64,000 bases of DNA from Lachnospiraceae bacterium (GTDB lineage Bacteria > Bacillota > Clostridia > Lachnospirales > Lachnospiraceae), in contig JAFSIS010000078.1 of assembly GCA_017439665.1 (NCBI GenBank), positions 1 through 64,000 of the forward strand, given 5' to 3'. Each line of letters starts with the position of its first letter. The first letter of the stretch is position 1. The notes under the pieces were generated by a model. The model worked only from the letters and a program-made list of their open reading frames with translations. It ran no database searches and had not been told where the DNA came from. This document shows positions 53,184-62,738 of this stretch, in pieces. The translations under genes were made by a program, and so were the position numbers.

Positions 53184-53472
53184 AGGATAAAAAATATGCT
53201 TGCTGCTTTTTTATCCCAGAAATTTACCTGATTTATAATTTTCCATTTGACTTTTATTTGTTTTTTAGGATAGAAATAACGATTTTCTATCTTTTTATCC
53301 TAATTTTACCCTTTAAAAATGATGATTTAAGCCATGAATGATAATTTTATGGGATAAGAAATCGAGAAAAATACATCCTTATCCTATCCAAAGGATAAAA
53401 AGACAACAATTACGACCAAAAATAGCGTTTGTTGTAGGATAAGAACTTAAGAAAAAAATGATTTTTATCCTA
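53184..53472. repeat. Four regularly spaced GGATAA/TTATCC hairpins upstream of hisS
   Basis: GGATA occurs at 53185, 53268, 53352 and 53437, and each is followed 26-28 nt later by TTATCC (53211, 53295, 53379, 53465). The spacing of units is 83-86 nt. Arms extend to GGATAAAAAA/TTTTTTATCC in unit 1 and TAGGATA/TATCCTA in unit 4. Sequences between arms differ, so units are related but divergent. No coding frame is seen. The rest of this 0.5-kb gap holds only the hemZ terminator. Confidence 0.6.
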
Positions 53473-53477
53473 TCCAC

Positions 53478-53524
53478 ACAAAAAGCAGGTGCCTGCAACT
53501 CCCGAAAGAAGATACCGGCACCTG
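53478..53524 (-). terminator. Terminator of hemZ operon
   Basis: Perfect 8-bp stem CAGGTGCC/GGCACCTG (53486-53493, 53517-53524), followed on the minus strand by CTTTTTG. Confidence 0.8.
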
Positions 53525-53532
53525 TTTAAAAC

Positions 53533-53565
53533 TGAGGAAACACTGATCAAATCAGCATTTCCCTA
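53533..53565. repeat. 33-nt palindrome providing the hemZ stop codon
   Basis: On the minus strand it starts with the stop codon TAG and pairs GGAAATGCTGAT with ATCAGTGTTTCC (10 of 12). It aligns to the element at the tmcAL stop (37855-37887) at 26 of 33 positions. Confidence 0.6.
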
Positions 53566-55137
53566 AATATCCATAAAAAGTACTTTTTTTCGTTCAATCA
53601 TCTCCTCTATCCGCTGCATATACAGTTCCACATCCTTTACTGCATCACAGCGCTCTATCCGGCCATCCGGATAGACTCGTTTGGAAATGGTGCCTGCGCC
53701 CAGAGCTGCTATGGTCTGTTTCTCTTCCATGATCAGGATATTGTAGATCCCATAATTTCCTTTGGTGGCATAACCCACATTTTCCAGATTTCCGGCAATG
53801 TTTTTCTGTCGATAAAGGTAATAGGGCTTCATCCCCATTGCTTCGGCGCCTCTTGCCGCAGTTTCCATAGTCTCTTCTGTATTCTGCAGGGAATCGGTGC
53901 CATTCTCTCTGGTCCACTGGCTCATTTTGGAAGCCCGCTTGATGGCCAGGGAATGAACCGTCAGGCTATCCGGTGCCAGCTTCTTTACTTCCTCCATGGT
54001 GTTTGCCACATCCTCTATACTCTCTTCAGGAAGTCCCAGAATCAGATCCATATTGATATTGGGGATTCCCACCTCGCGGACAAGCTGAAAGGCTTCCTTT
54101 ACCTGCTCTACCGTATGCTGTCGGCCGATCAGCTTCAGGGTTTCCTCCTTCATGGTCTGGGGATTTACAGAAACTCTGGTCACCCCAAAGTCCTTCATGA
54201 CCTGCAGCTTTTCCCTGGTAATACTGTCTGCCCTTCCGGCCTCCACGGTAAATTCCTGTACCCGGGAAAAATCGAATTTCTTCTGCAGGGCGGTAAACAG
54301 CCTGACAAACTCCTCCGGCTCCAGAGTGGTAGGGGTTCCCCCTCCAATATAAACCGTATCCAGAACCTTTCCGGTAAATACCTCTGCCATAGCGTCCATC
54401 TCTTTTTCCAGAGCAGTGAGATAATCGGATACCCGTTTCTTCCACTGTCTGATGGGATAGGAAGTAAAGGAGCAATACAGACAGGTAGTAGGACAAAAGG
54501 GAATTCCCACATAGAGACTGAACCCTCTTTCTCCACTTAAGCCGGACAGGATTCCCTGTTCTCTTTCGGCAATGTCCACACTTAGGATTGCCTTCTCCCG
54601 GCTGGTATCATAAGCTTTTTGCATATGGTCAATGATTTCTTCCCGGCTCTTTCCCTCCTCCAAAAGCCCATAGGCAATCTTGGTGGGACGGATTCCGGTA
54701 AGATTTCCCCAGGGAAGCTTTTGTCCTGTATAGGAAGAAAGGATTCCATACAGTAACTTCTTCAGCTTGCTTTTTTTACTGCTTCGCTCTTCCTCTGGTG
54801 AGGAAGTCTCCCCCTGCTCTAAAATGATCTGGTCACCGGATATCCTGTCTCTTCCCTCTAAACGACAGAAAATTCTATCTTCCTCCAAAAAAACTCTTAT
54901 GTCCGGTATATCCGAAGATATTTCTGTGTCTGACTCTGACTGTAACAAGGCTGATTCTGCTTCTGACAATCCCAAAGCAGCTTCTTCCCCCACTTTTGCC
55001 TTAGACAAAGCCAGGAGGGAGGTAGTATCCGGATTACCTTCTACTACCACCTTAACCTCTTTCGCAGGATAAAAAGCTTTGACTAAGGAATGAATATCAT
55101 ATTCAAACTGGGGCTGATTTAACTTAACAACGATCAC
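53563..55137 (-). CDS. hemZ: Coproporphyrinogen III dehydrogenase-like radical SAM protein HemZ
   Basis: 524 residues. Radical SAM cluster motif PFCPTTCLYCSF near residue 215, then TVYIGGGTPTTLEPEEF and SVNPQTM, typical of the HemN/HemZ family. An N-terminal ~180-residue extension is normal for HemZ; here it has an acidic Ser/Glu-rich stretch (ALLQSESDTEISSDIPD). Full heme genes are not in the window, so its natural substrate is open; many gut clostridia keep hemZ without a full pathway. It follows the MBL hydrolase by 12 nt. Confidence 0.88.
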   Translation of the reverse strand: MIVVKLNQPQFEYDIHSLVKAFYPAKEVKVVVEGNPDTTSLLALSKAKVGEEAALGLSEAESALLQSESDTEISSDIPDIRVFLEEDRIFCRLEGRDRISGDQIILEQGETSSPEEERSSKKSKLKKLLYGILSSYTGQKLPWGNLTGIRPTKIAYGLLEEGKSREEIIDHMQKAYDTSREKAILSVDIAEREQGILSGLSGERGFSLYVGIPFCPTTCLYCSFTSYPIRQWKKRVSDYLTALEKEMDAMAEVFTGKVLDTVYIGGGTPTTLEPEEFVRLFTALQKKFDFSRVQEFTVEAGRADSITREKLQVMKDFGVTRVSVNPQTMKEETLKLIGRQHTVEQVKEAFQLVREVGIPNINMDLILGLPEESIEDVANTMEEVKKLAPDSLTVHSLAIKRASKMSQWTRENGTDSLQNTEETMETAARGAEAMGMKPYYLYRQKNIAGNLENVGYATKGNYGIYNILIMEEKQTIAALGAGTISKRVYPDGRIERCDAVKDVELYMQRIEEMIERKKVLFMDI

Positions 55138-55149
55138 GCAAACCTCTTT

Positions 55150-55776
55150 CTATGCACAAAAAGGATTATACTTTTTCTCATCTCCGATAGTAGTGAAACC
55201 ACCGTGGCCGGGAAATACCTGAACTTCCTCTGGTAATACCATCAGCTTTTCCTTCAGAGAACGGCTGAGTGTTGCCCCGCTTCCCGTAGGAAAATCGGTT
55301 CTTCCCACAGAACCTTCAAAAAGGGTATCTCCGCTGATCAACAGACCATCTTTTTCAAAGTAATAACAGCAGCTGCCGCAGGTATGTCCGGGCGTACCGA
55401 TCAGCTGCAGTTCCATCCCTTCAATGGTCAGCCTGGCACCATCTTTTAAAAACTCATCCACTTTGACGGTGGCCGGTTTCCCAAACATCTGAGAAACGTT
55501 CATTGCCGGGTCTTTACAGATAGGCTCTTCTTTTTCCCAGGCATATACTTTAGCCCCGGTCAGCCTTCTTAATTCATCGCATCCAAGAATATGGTCAAAA
55601 TGGGCATGGGTCAACAGGATAGCTGCTACCTCGAATCCCTTTTCCTGAAAAGACCGGTAGAGATATTCCCCACCGTCTGCCGGATCAAAAACCAGAATTT
55701 TATTTTTTCCTTCTTCATAGACAAAATAGCAGTTGGTTTCCACACTGCCCATAACGATTCTGCCGATTTTTAACAT
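55150..55776 (-). CDS. MBL-fold hydrolase, glyoxalase II-like
   Basis: 208 residues of the metallo-beta-lactamase fold with THAHFDHILG near residue 56, GTPGHTCGSCCYY near 128, SGDTLFEGSVGRTD near 147 and PGHGGFTTIG near the end, the full metal set. Family members hydrolyse thioesters such as S-lactoylglutathione or related compounds. The relA-MBL-hemZ order recurs in clostridia. Confidence 0.9.
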   Translation of the reverse strand: MLKIGRIVMGSVETNCYFVYEEGKNKILVFDPADGGEYLYRSFQEKGFEVAAILLTHAHFDHILGCDELRRLTGAKVYAWEKEEPICKDPAMNVSQMFGKPATVKVDEFLKDGARLTIEGMELQLIGTPGHTCGSCCYYFEKDGLLISGDTLFEGSVGRTDFPTGSGATLSRSLKEKLMVLPEEVQVFPGHGGFTTIGDEKKYNPFCA

Positions 55777-55838
55777 ACTTCCTCACTCTCTGCTGCCAAA
55801 TGCAGCTTTCCATGCATACCAACAGGCTGATCGTTTCA

Positions 55839-58169
55839 TCAGCCTGTAGTTCGTTCGATATCAATCACGCTTTCTACAATTCGGATCCGTTCTATGATCC
55901 GATTCAGTTCATCTCTTCCTGAAATCTCAAAAGAAGTAGCAAGCGTTACAATATCCTGCTTATTAATTCTGGTGTTCATGGAAAGAATATTGATATCTTT
56001 TTCCGTCAGTGCCCTGGAGATATCTGCCAGAAGTCCGTGGCGGTTGTTTGCATAAATATTAATGTCTGCCACGTATTTTTCATCTTTGTTCTCCGTCAGC
56101 TGCTGCCATTCCGCATCGATCAGCCGTTCCCTGTCCATGGCCGGAAGATTGATGATATTCACACAGTCTGTTCTATGGATGGAAACCCCTCTTCCCCGGG
56201 TAACAAAGCCCACAATCTCATCTCCCGGTACAGGAGAGCAGCATTTGGAAAAACGAACGGCTACATCATCAATTCCCTTCACTACGATTCCACTTTTGGA
56301 TTTCTGGTTATCCTCCCTGCTTCGGGTATTTTCCAGAATAGCTGCCAGAACCTCAGAATTGCTCATATTCTGAACGTGGTCACGCTCATAGAGCTCAACC
56401 ATCTTATTGATGATCTGCCCTTCCTTCAGACCGCCGTGACCTACCGCTGCCAGAACTGCATCCCAGTTACGGAAGCCGTATTTCTTCATGATCCCTTCCA
56501 TATACTCAGGGCGCATAAGATTCGAAATGGTAATGGACTTTGCTTTGCAGTATGCACCTAGCAGTTCCTTACCTTTGACGATATTCTCTTCCTTAAACTC
56601 TTCCTTGAACCATTGGTTGATCTTATTTTTGGCCTGTGTACTTTTTACAATATTCAGCCAGTCCCTGCTGGGACCTTTGGAGTTCTGTGAGGTGATGATC
56701 TCCACCCGGTCACCGTTGTTGATCTGGTACTCAATGGTAACCAGCTTTCCATTAACTCTGGCACCGATCATCTTATTTCCCACAGCCGAATGAATGGAGT
56801 AGGCAAAATCCACCGGAGTACTTCCTGCAGGAAGATTTTTCACCTCACCGGTAGGGGTAAAGCAGTATACACTGTCGGAAAAAAGATCCAGATCACTTTT
56901 CAGAAGGTTCATGAACTCCTTGTTATCCGACATGTCTCTCTGCCATTCCAGGATCTGTCTCAGCCATACCAGCTTCTCTTCTTCCTGCCCTTTTACCTTC
57001 TTGCCGTCAGAAGCCTCTTTGTATTTCCAATGGGCAGCAATACCATATTCTGCCGCCTTATGCATCTCCTGGGTACGAATCTGTATTTCAAAGGGCTGGC
57101 CGCTGCTGCCAATCAGAGTCGTATGCAAAGACTGATACATATTCTCCTTGGGCATGGCAATATAGTCCTTGAACCGGCCGGGAATGGGTTTATACATCTC
57201 ATGGATCACTCCCAGACAGGCATAGCAGTCACGGACCGTATCTACGATGATCCTTACCGCAAACAGGTCATATATCTGGTCAATGCTCTTCCCCTGGTTC
57301 TTCATCTTTTTATATATGCTGAAAAAATGCTTGATCCGCCCGTCAATCTGAGCCTTGATCCCGGCATTCTGGATATGCTCACTCACTTCATCCACGATAC
57401 TCTGGATATAAGCCTCACGGACATCCTTACGGACAGCGATCTTATCTACCAGATCATAATAGATTTCCGGCTCCAGATATTTTAAGGACAGATCATCCAA
57501 TTCAACCTTAATTTTGGATATGCCCAGTCTCTGGGCAATAGGGCTGTAGATATCCAGTGTTTCTCTGGCGATCCTCTGCTGCTTCCCCGGTGGCATATGC
57601 TTCAGGGTGCGCATATTATGAAGCCGGTCTGCCAGCTTGATCAGGATAACACGGATATCCTTTGCCATGGCCAGAAACATTTTTCTCAAATTTTCTGCCT
57701 GCAGCTCCAGCTTATCCTGGGATTTATCCGCAGTATCCCCCATCTTCAGGCCCTGCAGCTTGGTCACTCCGTCTACCAGATGGGCTACATCCTCTCCAAA
57801 CTCTTCCTTAATCTCCTCATAGGTCATAATGGTGTCTTCCACGACATCATGAAGAAGCCCTGCCACGATGGTCTCCTTATCCAATTCCAGGTCAGCCAAG
57901 ATAATTCCCACGTACAGGGGATGGATGATGTAAGGCTCACCGGATTTACGAAGCTGGTGTTCATGAGCCTTTTCGGCCACTTCAAAAGCTTTTTTGATCA
58001 GGGAAAAATCATCTGAAGGATGGTAGCGTCTCACCCGTTCTATTAAATCCTGATAAAGCTCTTCGGGAGACAAAAACTCCGCCAGCGTCTCTATACGGCC
58101 ATTATCAAATACAATTGGTTTTTTTTCTGTAATATTCTCCAGGTTATTCGTCACGTTTCTCACCACCAC
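55839..58169 (-). CDS. relA: Bifunctional (p)ppGpp synthetase/hydrolase Rel
   Basis: 776 residues. HD hydrolase domain with LLHDVVEDT and LADRLHNMRTL (~50-200), synthetase with GRFKDYIAMPKENMYQSLHT (~300-350), TGS domain (VYCFTPTGEVKNLPAGSTPVDFAY, ~400-460), and a C-terminal ACT domain. Both HD and synthetase motifs look intact, so it should make and degrade the alarmone. Start is one of several GTG codons (58169 given); the exact one is uncertain. It follows apt, as in most Firmicutes. Confidence 0.96.
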   Translation of the reverse strand: MVVRNVTNNLENITEKKPIVFDNGRIETLAEFLSPEELYQDLIERVRRYHPSDDFSLIKKAFEVAEKAHEHQLRKSGEPYIIHPLYVGIILADLELDKETIVAGLLHDVVEDTIMTYEEIKEEFGEDVAHLVDGVTKLQGLKMGDTADKSQDKLELQAENLRKMFLAMAKDIRVILIKLADRLHNMRTLKHMPPGKQQRIARETLDIYSPIAQRLGISKIKVELDDLSLKYLEPEIYYDLVDKIAVRKDVREAYIQSIVDEVSEHIQNAGIKAQIDGRIKHFFSIYKKMKNQGKSIDQIYDLFAVRIIVDTVRDCYACLGVIHEMYKPIPGRFKDYIAMPKENMYQSLHTTLIGSSGQPFEIQIRTQEMHKAAEYGIAAHWKYKEASDGKKVKGQEEEKLVWLRQILEWQRDMSDNKEFMNLLKSDLDLFSDSVYCFTPTGEVKNLPAGSTPVDFAYSIHSAVGNKMIGARVNGKLVTIEYQINNGDRVEIITSQNSKGPSRDWLNIVKSTQAKNKINQWFKEEFKEENIVKGKELLGAYCKAKSITISNLMRPEYMEGIMKKYGFRNWDAVLAAVGHGGLKEGQIINKMVELYERDHVQNMSNSEVLAAILENTRSREDNQKSKSGIVVKGIDDVAVRFSKCCSPVPGDEIVGFVTRGRGVSIHRTDCVNIINLPAMDRERLIDAEWQQLTENKDEKYVADINIYANNRHGLLADISRALTEKDINILSMNTRINKQDIVTLATSFEISGRDELNRIIERIRIVESVIDIERTTG

Positions 58170-58189
58170 TCAACTCTTCTTTGGGCGAT

Positions 58190-58215
58190 GTAACTATTCA
58201 GTAGTTTATAGTTAC
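58190..58215. repeat. Mini-palindrome between apt and relA
   Basis: GTAACTAT (58190-58197) and ATAGTTAC (58208-58215) are perfect inverted arms; the left side reads GTAACTATTCAG like the other intergenic elements. It touches the apt stop codon. Confidence 0.55.
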
Positions 58216-58739
58216 TATTTGCCCTCATAGGTTATGGCGGCATCCAATCGGTAGCCGTCAATCTTCTTTCTTCCTTCCAGCCCTGCCAGCTCCATAAGAA
58301 CCAGCACACCTACTACTTCCCCTCCCAGAGACTCCACTAACTCGATCATAGCCTTAGTGGTTCCACCGGTAGCGATCAGATCGTCCACCAAAAGTACCTT
58401 CTGCCCCGGCTTGATGGCATCTTTATGCATCTCAATAGTAGCTTTACCGTATTCCAGTTCGTATTCCTTTTCGATGGTTTCACAGGGAAGCTTTCCTTTT
58501 TTACGGATCAGCACAAAGGGCTTTTTCAGGTTGTATGCAATCGGTGTTCCAAAAATGAACCCTCTGGATTCTGCACCTGCAACCACATCAAAGGTTAAAT
58601 CTTTGATCAGATCCTGCATGGTATCTATGGCCAGATTCAGACCCTCTGCATCCTGCAGAACGCTGGTTACATCTCTGAAAATAATCCCTTCTTCCGGAAA
58701 ATCCGGTATACTTCTTACATAATCTTCCAGTTTTTTCAC
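58215..58739 (-). CDS. apt: Adenine phosphoribosyltransferase
   Basis: Salvages adenine to AMP with PRPP. 174 residues from a GTG at 58739, with GGGGGG 6 nt upstream and matching the usual family start (KKLEDYVRSIPDFPEEGI). The open frame runs further upstream without support. PRPP motif VLLVDDLIATGGTTKA near 122; GAESRGFIFG near 62. It has its own promoter and precedes relA. Confidence 0.96.
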   Translation of the reverse strand: MKKLEDYVRSIPDFPEEGIIFRDVTSVLQDAEGLNLAIDTMQDLIKDLTFDVVAGAESRGFIFGTPIAYNLKKPFVLIRKKGKLPCETIEKEYELEYGKATIEMHKDAIKPGQKVLLVDDLIATGGTTKAMIELVESLGGEVVGVLVLMELAGLEGRKKIDGYRLDAAITYEGK

Positions 58740-58776
58740 ATTTATCCCCCCAGCTGCTTCAATGAATTTGATGTCA

Positions 58777-58805
58777 ATTATATAATTTATTCTGATTGAA
58801 GTCAA
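58777..58805 (-). promoter_or_regulatory. Promoter of apt-relA
   Basis: TTGACT (58800-58805), 17 nt, TATAAT (58777-58782) on the minus strand, about 38 nt upstream of the apt GTG. Confidence 0.7.
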
Positions 58806-58822
58806 TGAATTATCTTTACGAT

Positions 58823-58931
58823 ATAGGAAAAGAAGCAGGAGCTGCCACAGCATTCTGCGACAGTTCCCACTTCTTTACTGAGAAATTTTATCAGGAAAGC
58901 TGCCATTTCTTAAGAAAAACGACAGCTTTCC
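58823..58931 (-). terminator. Double hairpin terminator of groESL
   Basis: Read on the minus strand, a first stem GGAAAGCTG/CAGCTTTCC (58894-58931) is followed by a second, imperfect 19-bp stem (58832-58873) that ends in CTTCTTTTCC. They lie just after the groEL stop. Confidence 0.65.
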
Positions 58932-58951
58932 AATATTACATTACGGAGAAT

Positions 58952-60586
<1,635 letters not shown>

Positions 60587-60613
60587 TTAACAAACTCTAT
60601 TCGTTTTACTTCT

Positions 60614-60901
60614 TTATGCTTCTACAATTGCTACGATATCGGACTGTCTTACGACGATAAACTCTTCCTCATCCAGCTTTACTTCGGTTCCGGCATATTT
60701 GGAGTAGATCACCTGATCTCCCACCTTTACTTCCATTTTGATCTCCTTGCCGTCTACCACTCCACCGGGACCTACTGCAATTACCTCAGCCTGCTGGGGC
60801 TTTTCCTTGCTCTGTCCGGGTAAAACAATACCGGATTTGGTGGTCTCTTCAGCCACTAACTGCTTTAATACAACTCTGTCACCTAAGGGTACTAATTTCA
60901 T
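60614..60901 (-). CDS. groES: Co-chaperonin GroES
   Basis: 95 residues: LVPLGDRVVLKQ start, mobile loop EETTKSGIVLPGQ, and VGDQVIYSKYAGTEVK. Caps GroEL rings. ATG at 60901 with AGGAGG upstream; the first gene after CIRCE. Confidence 0.99.
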   Translation of the reverse strand: MKLVPLGDRVVLKQLVAEETTKSGIVLPGQSKEKPQQAEVIAVGPGGVVDGKEIKMEVKVGDQVIYSKYAGTEVKLDEEEFIVVRQSDIVAIVEA

Positions 60902-60953
60902 GATATTGCCTCCTGTCTTTTTCTTATCGAAATAGCTTACATTTTGTGATTTG

Positions 60954-60980
60954 TTAGCACTCCCTTGTATCGAGTGCTAA
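60954..60980. promoter_or_regulatory. CIRCE operator (HrcA binding site)
   Basis: A perfect match to the CIRCE consensus TTAGCACTC-N9-GAGTGCTAA upstream of groES. HrcA represses groESL through this site and releases it on heat shock; hrcA is not in the window. Confidence 0.97.
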
Positions 60981-60991
60981 CCTCAATGGTT

Positions 60992-61020
60992 ATATTAGAT
61001 TTTTCTTTATTTCCACGCAA
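60992..61020 (-). promoter_or_regulatory. Promoter of groESL
   Basis: TTGCGT (61015-61020), 17 nt, TAATAT (60992-60997) on the minus strand. It places the transcript start at the edge of the CIRCE site. Confidence 0.55.
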
Positions 61021-61234
61021 GCGAACTGACGCTTCTTTTTTATGTCTTTTCTTTTATTTTCTCGATTTATCTTTTAATTTCTTTCATTTTCTTTATAGTC
61101 ACTATTTAATAATTTTTTTAGATTCAATCTATTTTGTTCATTTCTTACCCAATATAACTACCGGTATGGTGCTCAATGCCGAAGTCGAGCCTGTATTCGA
61201 TATTTTGACTGAGTTTTCTAAAAAAGCCCGTTTT
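61021..61234. other. Intergenic stretch without recognised features
   Basis: AT-rich DNA between the groESL promoter and the GGDEF-gene terminator. I see no gene, repeat or operator in it. Confidence 0.5.
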
Positions 61235-61264
61235 AAAGCCCTTACCAGTTATGATAAGGGCTTT
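61235..61264. terminator. Terminator after the GGDEF-like gene
   Basis: Perfect 10-bp stem AAAGCCCTTA/TAAGGGCTTT. The minus strand continues to GGGCTTTTTT further on, and the plus strand has TTTTT directly after the stem. Confidence 0.75.
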
Positions 61265-61308
61265 TTGACACTTGATCTAATTTACCATCTGTAAACTGCC
61301 AGGATGAT

Positions 61309-62223
61309 CTATTTCACTTTTTCCAGTCTTTCCTGATAACCCGGAGCCTGCTTGACTGCCATCTTGTTTTCCAGCATCTCATATTCTGCATCGGAAAATA
61401 CCTGTTCCAGTTCTTCCTCTACACTATACTTCATGGCAATTCCCACGGCTACCGAAGGAGCCAGATGCTCATCCTCACAGGTATCACAGGCCTGGCGGAT
61501 CTGCTGCATATATTCCTCTGCCTCATTTGGCTCCGGTACCGGAATGAGCACATTAAATACGTCTCCGTCCACCCGGCCGATAAGGTAATCCGGTTTGGCA
61601 AACTTCTTCAGGATATCCGCAACAATACGAATCAGACGATCGCTTTCTTCTACGCCAAAGTGATCGTTGGCATAACGCCAGTCATTAATATTGACGCAAA
61701 GAGCGGCAACCGGTGCCACCTGGGAACGGTCCATCACCTTCATCCGACTATGGAAATAGGTGTGATTAAGGGTTCCGGTAAGGGCATCCAGCTTGGTTCC
61801 ATGAGCCTTTTGGTTCAGTTCCTCTTCTACCTGCAGGGAAAGCTCATCTACATACTGATCCGTTTCCTTATACAGATAGGTATTTTCTGCCCAGCTCTGC
61901 CATCCGGCGATCATGGACTCAATCATAGAGTCAACCTGTTCTTTTTTGCTGCCCGGCCGATAATAAAAATGGGCAACTGTCCGGTCATTGACCCGAATCC
62001 GGATTCCCTGGTCAGCCATCACATCTACCTTTTCATCAGGCCAATTACCTACGATGCAGACCGGCTCACCATGACGGCGTGTCAGAAGGAATTCCCCTTC
62101 TGTAAGCTGAGCCAGAATCTCCAACTGCTTTTGCACCACAGCCATATCCAACAACTGTCCTAATGAGTAGTCTTTGATGTTTTCCTTAATTCGCTTTTCC
62201 AATGAAACAGATCCGTAACCCAT
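61309..62223 (-). CDS. Degenerate GGDEF-domain protein
   Basis: About 304 residues from the ATG at 62223 (AAGGAG 9 nt upstream). The N-terminal ~130 residues are an unassigned sensor-like domain (LLTRRHGEPVCIVGNWP). The C-terminal part is a GGDEF fold (LDALTGTLNHTYFHSRM, then the signature region RVDGDVFNVLIP). The active-site GGDEF reads DGDVF, losing the key Glu, so diguanylate cyclase activity is unlikely; it may bind GTP or c-di-GMP as a regulator. Confidence 0.82.
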   Translation of the reverse strand: MGYGSVSLEKRIKENIKDYSLGQLLDMAVVQKQLEILAQLTEGEFLLTRRHGEPVCIVGNWPDEKVDVMADQGIRIRVNDRTVAHFYYRPGSKKEQVDSMIESMIAGWQSWAENTYLYKETDQYVDELSLQVEEELNQKAHGTKLDALTGTLNHTYFHSRMKVMDRSQVAPVAALCVNINDWRYANDHFGVEESDRLIRIVADILKKFAKPDYLIGRVDGDVFNVLIPVPEPNEAEEYMQQIRQACDTCEDEHLAPSVAVGIAMKYSVEEELEQVFSDAEYEMLENKMAVKQAPGYQERLEKVK

Positions 62224-62248
62224 AAGAATCATCTCCTTATCCTATTTT

Positions 62249-62416
62249 GTAAAGATTCTGGACAGACTCTTCTCATTGGATGGATCTTTAAAGCTCGAAA
62301 ATCCTGCGGTTTTCCTCATATCGGAGATCCATCCAATAGAAGTATTTGTAAACAGTCCTTTGAAAGCAAGCTTTCGCGGGCTGTTTACAAATACTTCTGC
62401 TGTCCTGAATTGTTAC
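62249..62416. repeat. Intergenic inverted-repeat element upstream of the GGDEF gene
   Basis: 168 bp bounded by imperfect inverted repeats GTAAAGATTCTGGACAG and CTGTCCTGAATTGTTAC (14 of 17). It contains two perfect inner hairpins: ATTGGATGGATCT/AGATCCATCCAAT (62275-62337) and AGTATTTGTAAACAG/CTGTTTACAAATACT (62341-62395). The core around 62355-62381 resembles the one in the T7SS leader element (30613-30764). Confidence 0.75.
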
Positions 62417-62465
62417 AAATATTTTACAATTTACCCTATTCTTTTGCAAGTCATTTTCTTTCTCT

Positions 62466-62598
62466 GTTACTGTTCACCCGTGACCAGTAACAACGCTTCG
62501 CGATGCACACAAAATGTACTTTCAGTACATTTTGACGCTGCAATACTCGGGTTTTTCTTTGAAAAACACCTCGCGTTAGTTGAAGTCTGAACAGTAAC
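62466..62598. repeat. Second intergenic inverted-repeat element
   Basis: 133 bp with perfect 11-bp ends GTTACTGTTCA/TGAACAGTAAC. Inside are perfect hairpins AAAATGTACT-TTC-AGTACATTTT and GTTTTTC-TTT-GAAAAAC. No coding frame is supported. It lies directly upstream of the ABC-F promoter. Confidence 0.7.
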
Positions 62599-62637
62599 CT
62601 TTCTCCTCCCTATCCCGGTTAAAATCCCTTCTTCCCC

Positions 62638-62665
62638 TTGAAAAAGGAAAGCTTTTATGTATAAT
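62638..62665 (+). promoter_or_regulatory. Promoter of the ABC-F gene
   Basis: TTGAAA (62638-62643), 16 nt, TATAAT (62660-62665), about 75 nt upstream of the ATG. Confidence 0.7.
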
Positions 62666-62738
62666 GGAATAGGGTTACTCCCGGATTGTTCACCATATAA
62701 ATAAGAAGATTGACACATATTCTGAAAGGAAGGATTAC

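Noticed and set aside
53184..53472. CRISPR array
   Set aside because: The period is regular, but the repeat sequences differ from unit to unit and only the short hairpin arms are shared; there are no cas genes nearby.
53046..53560. T-box riboswitch upstream of hisS
   Set aside because: Neither the AGGGTGGNACCGCG motif nor a matching terminator/antiterminator is present on the minus strand.
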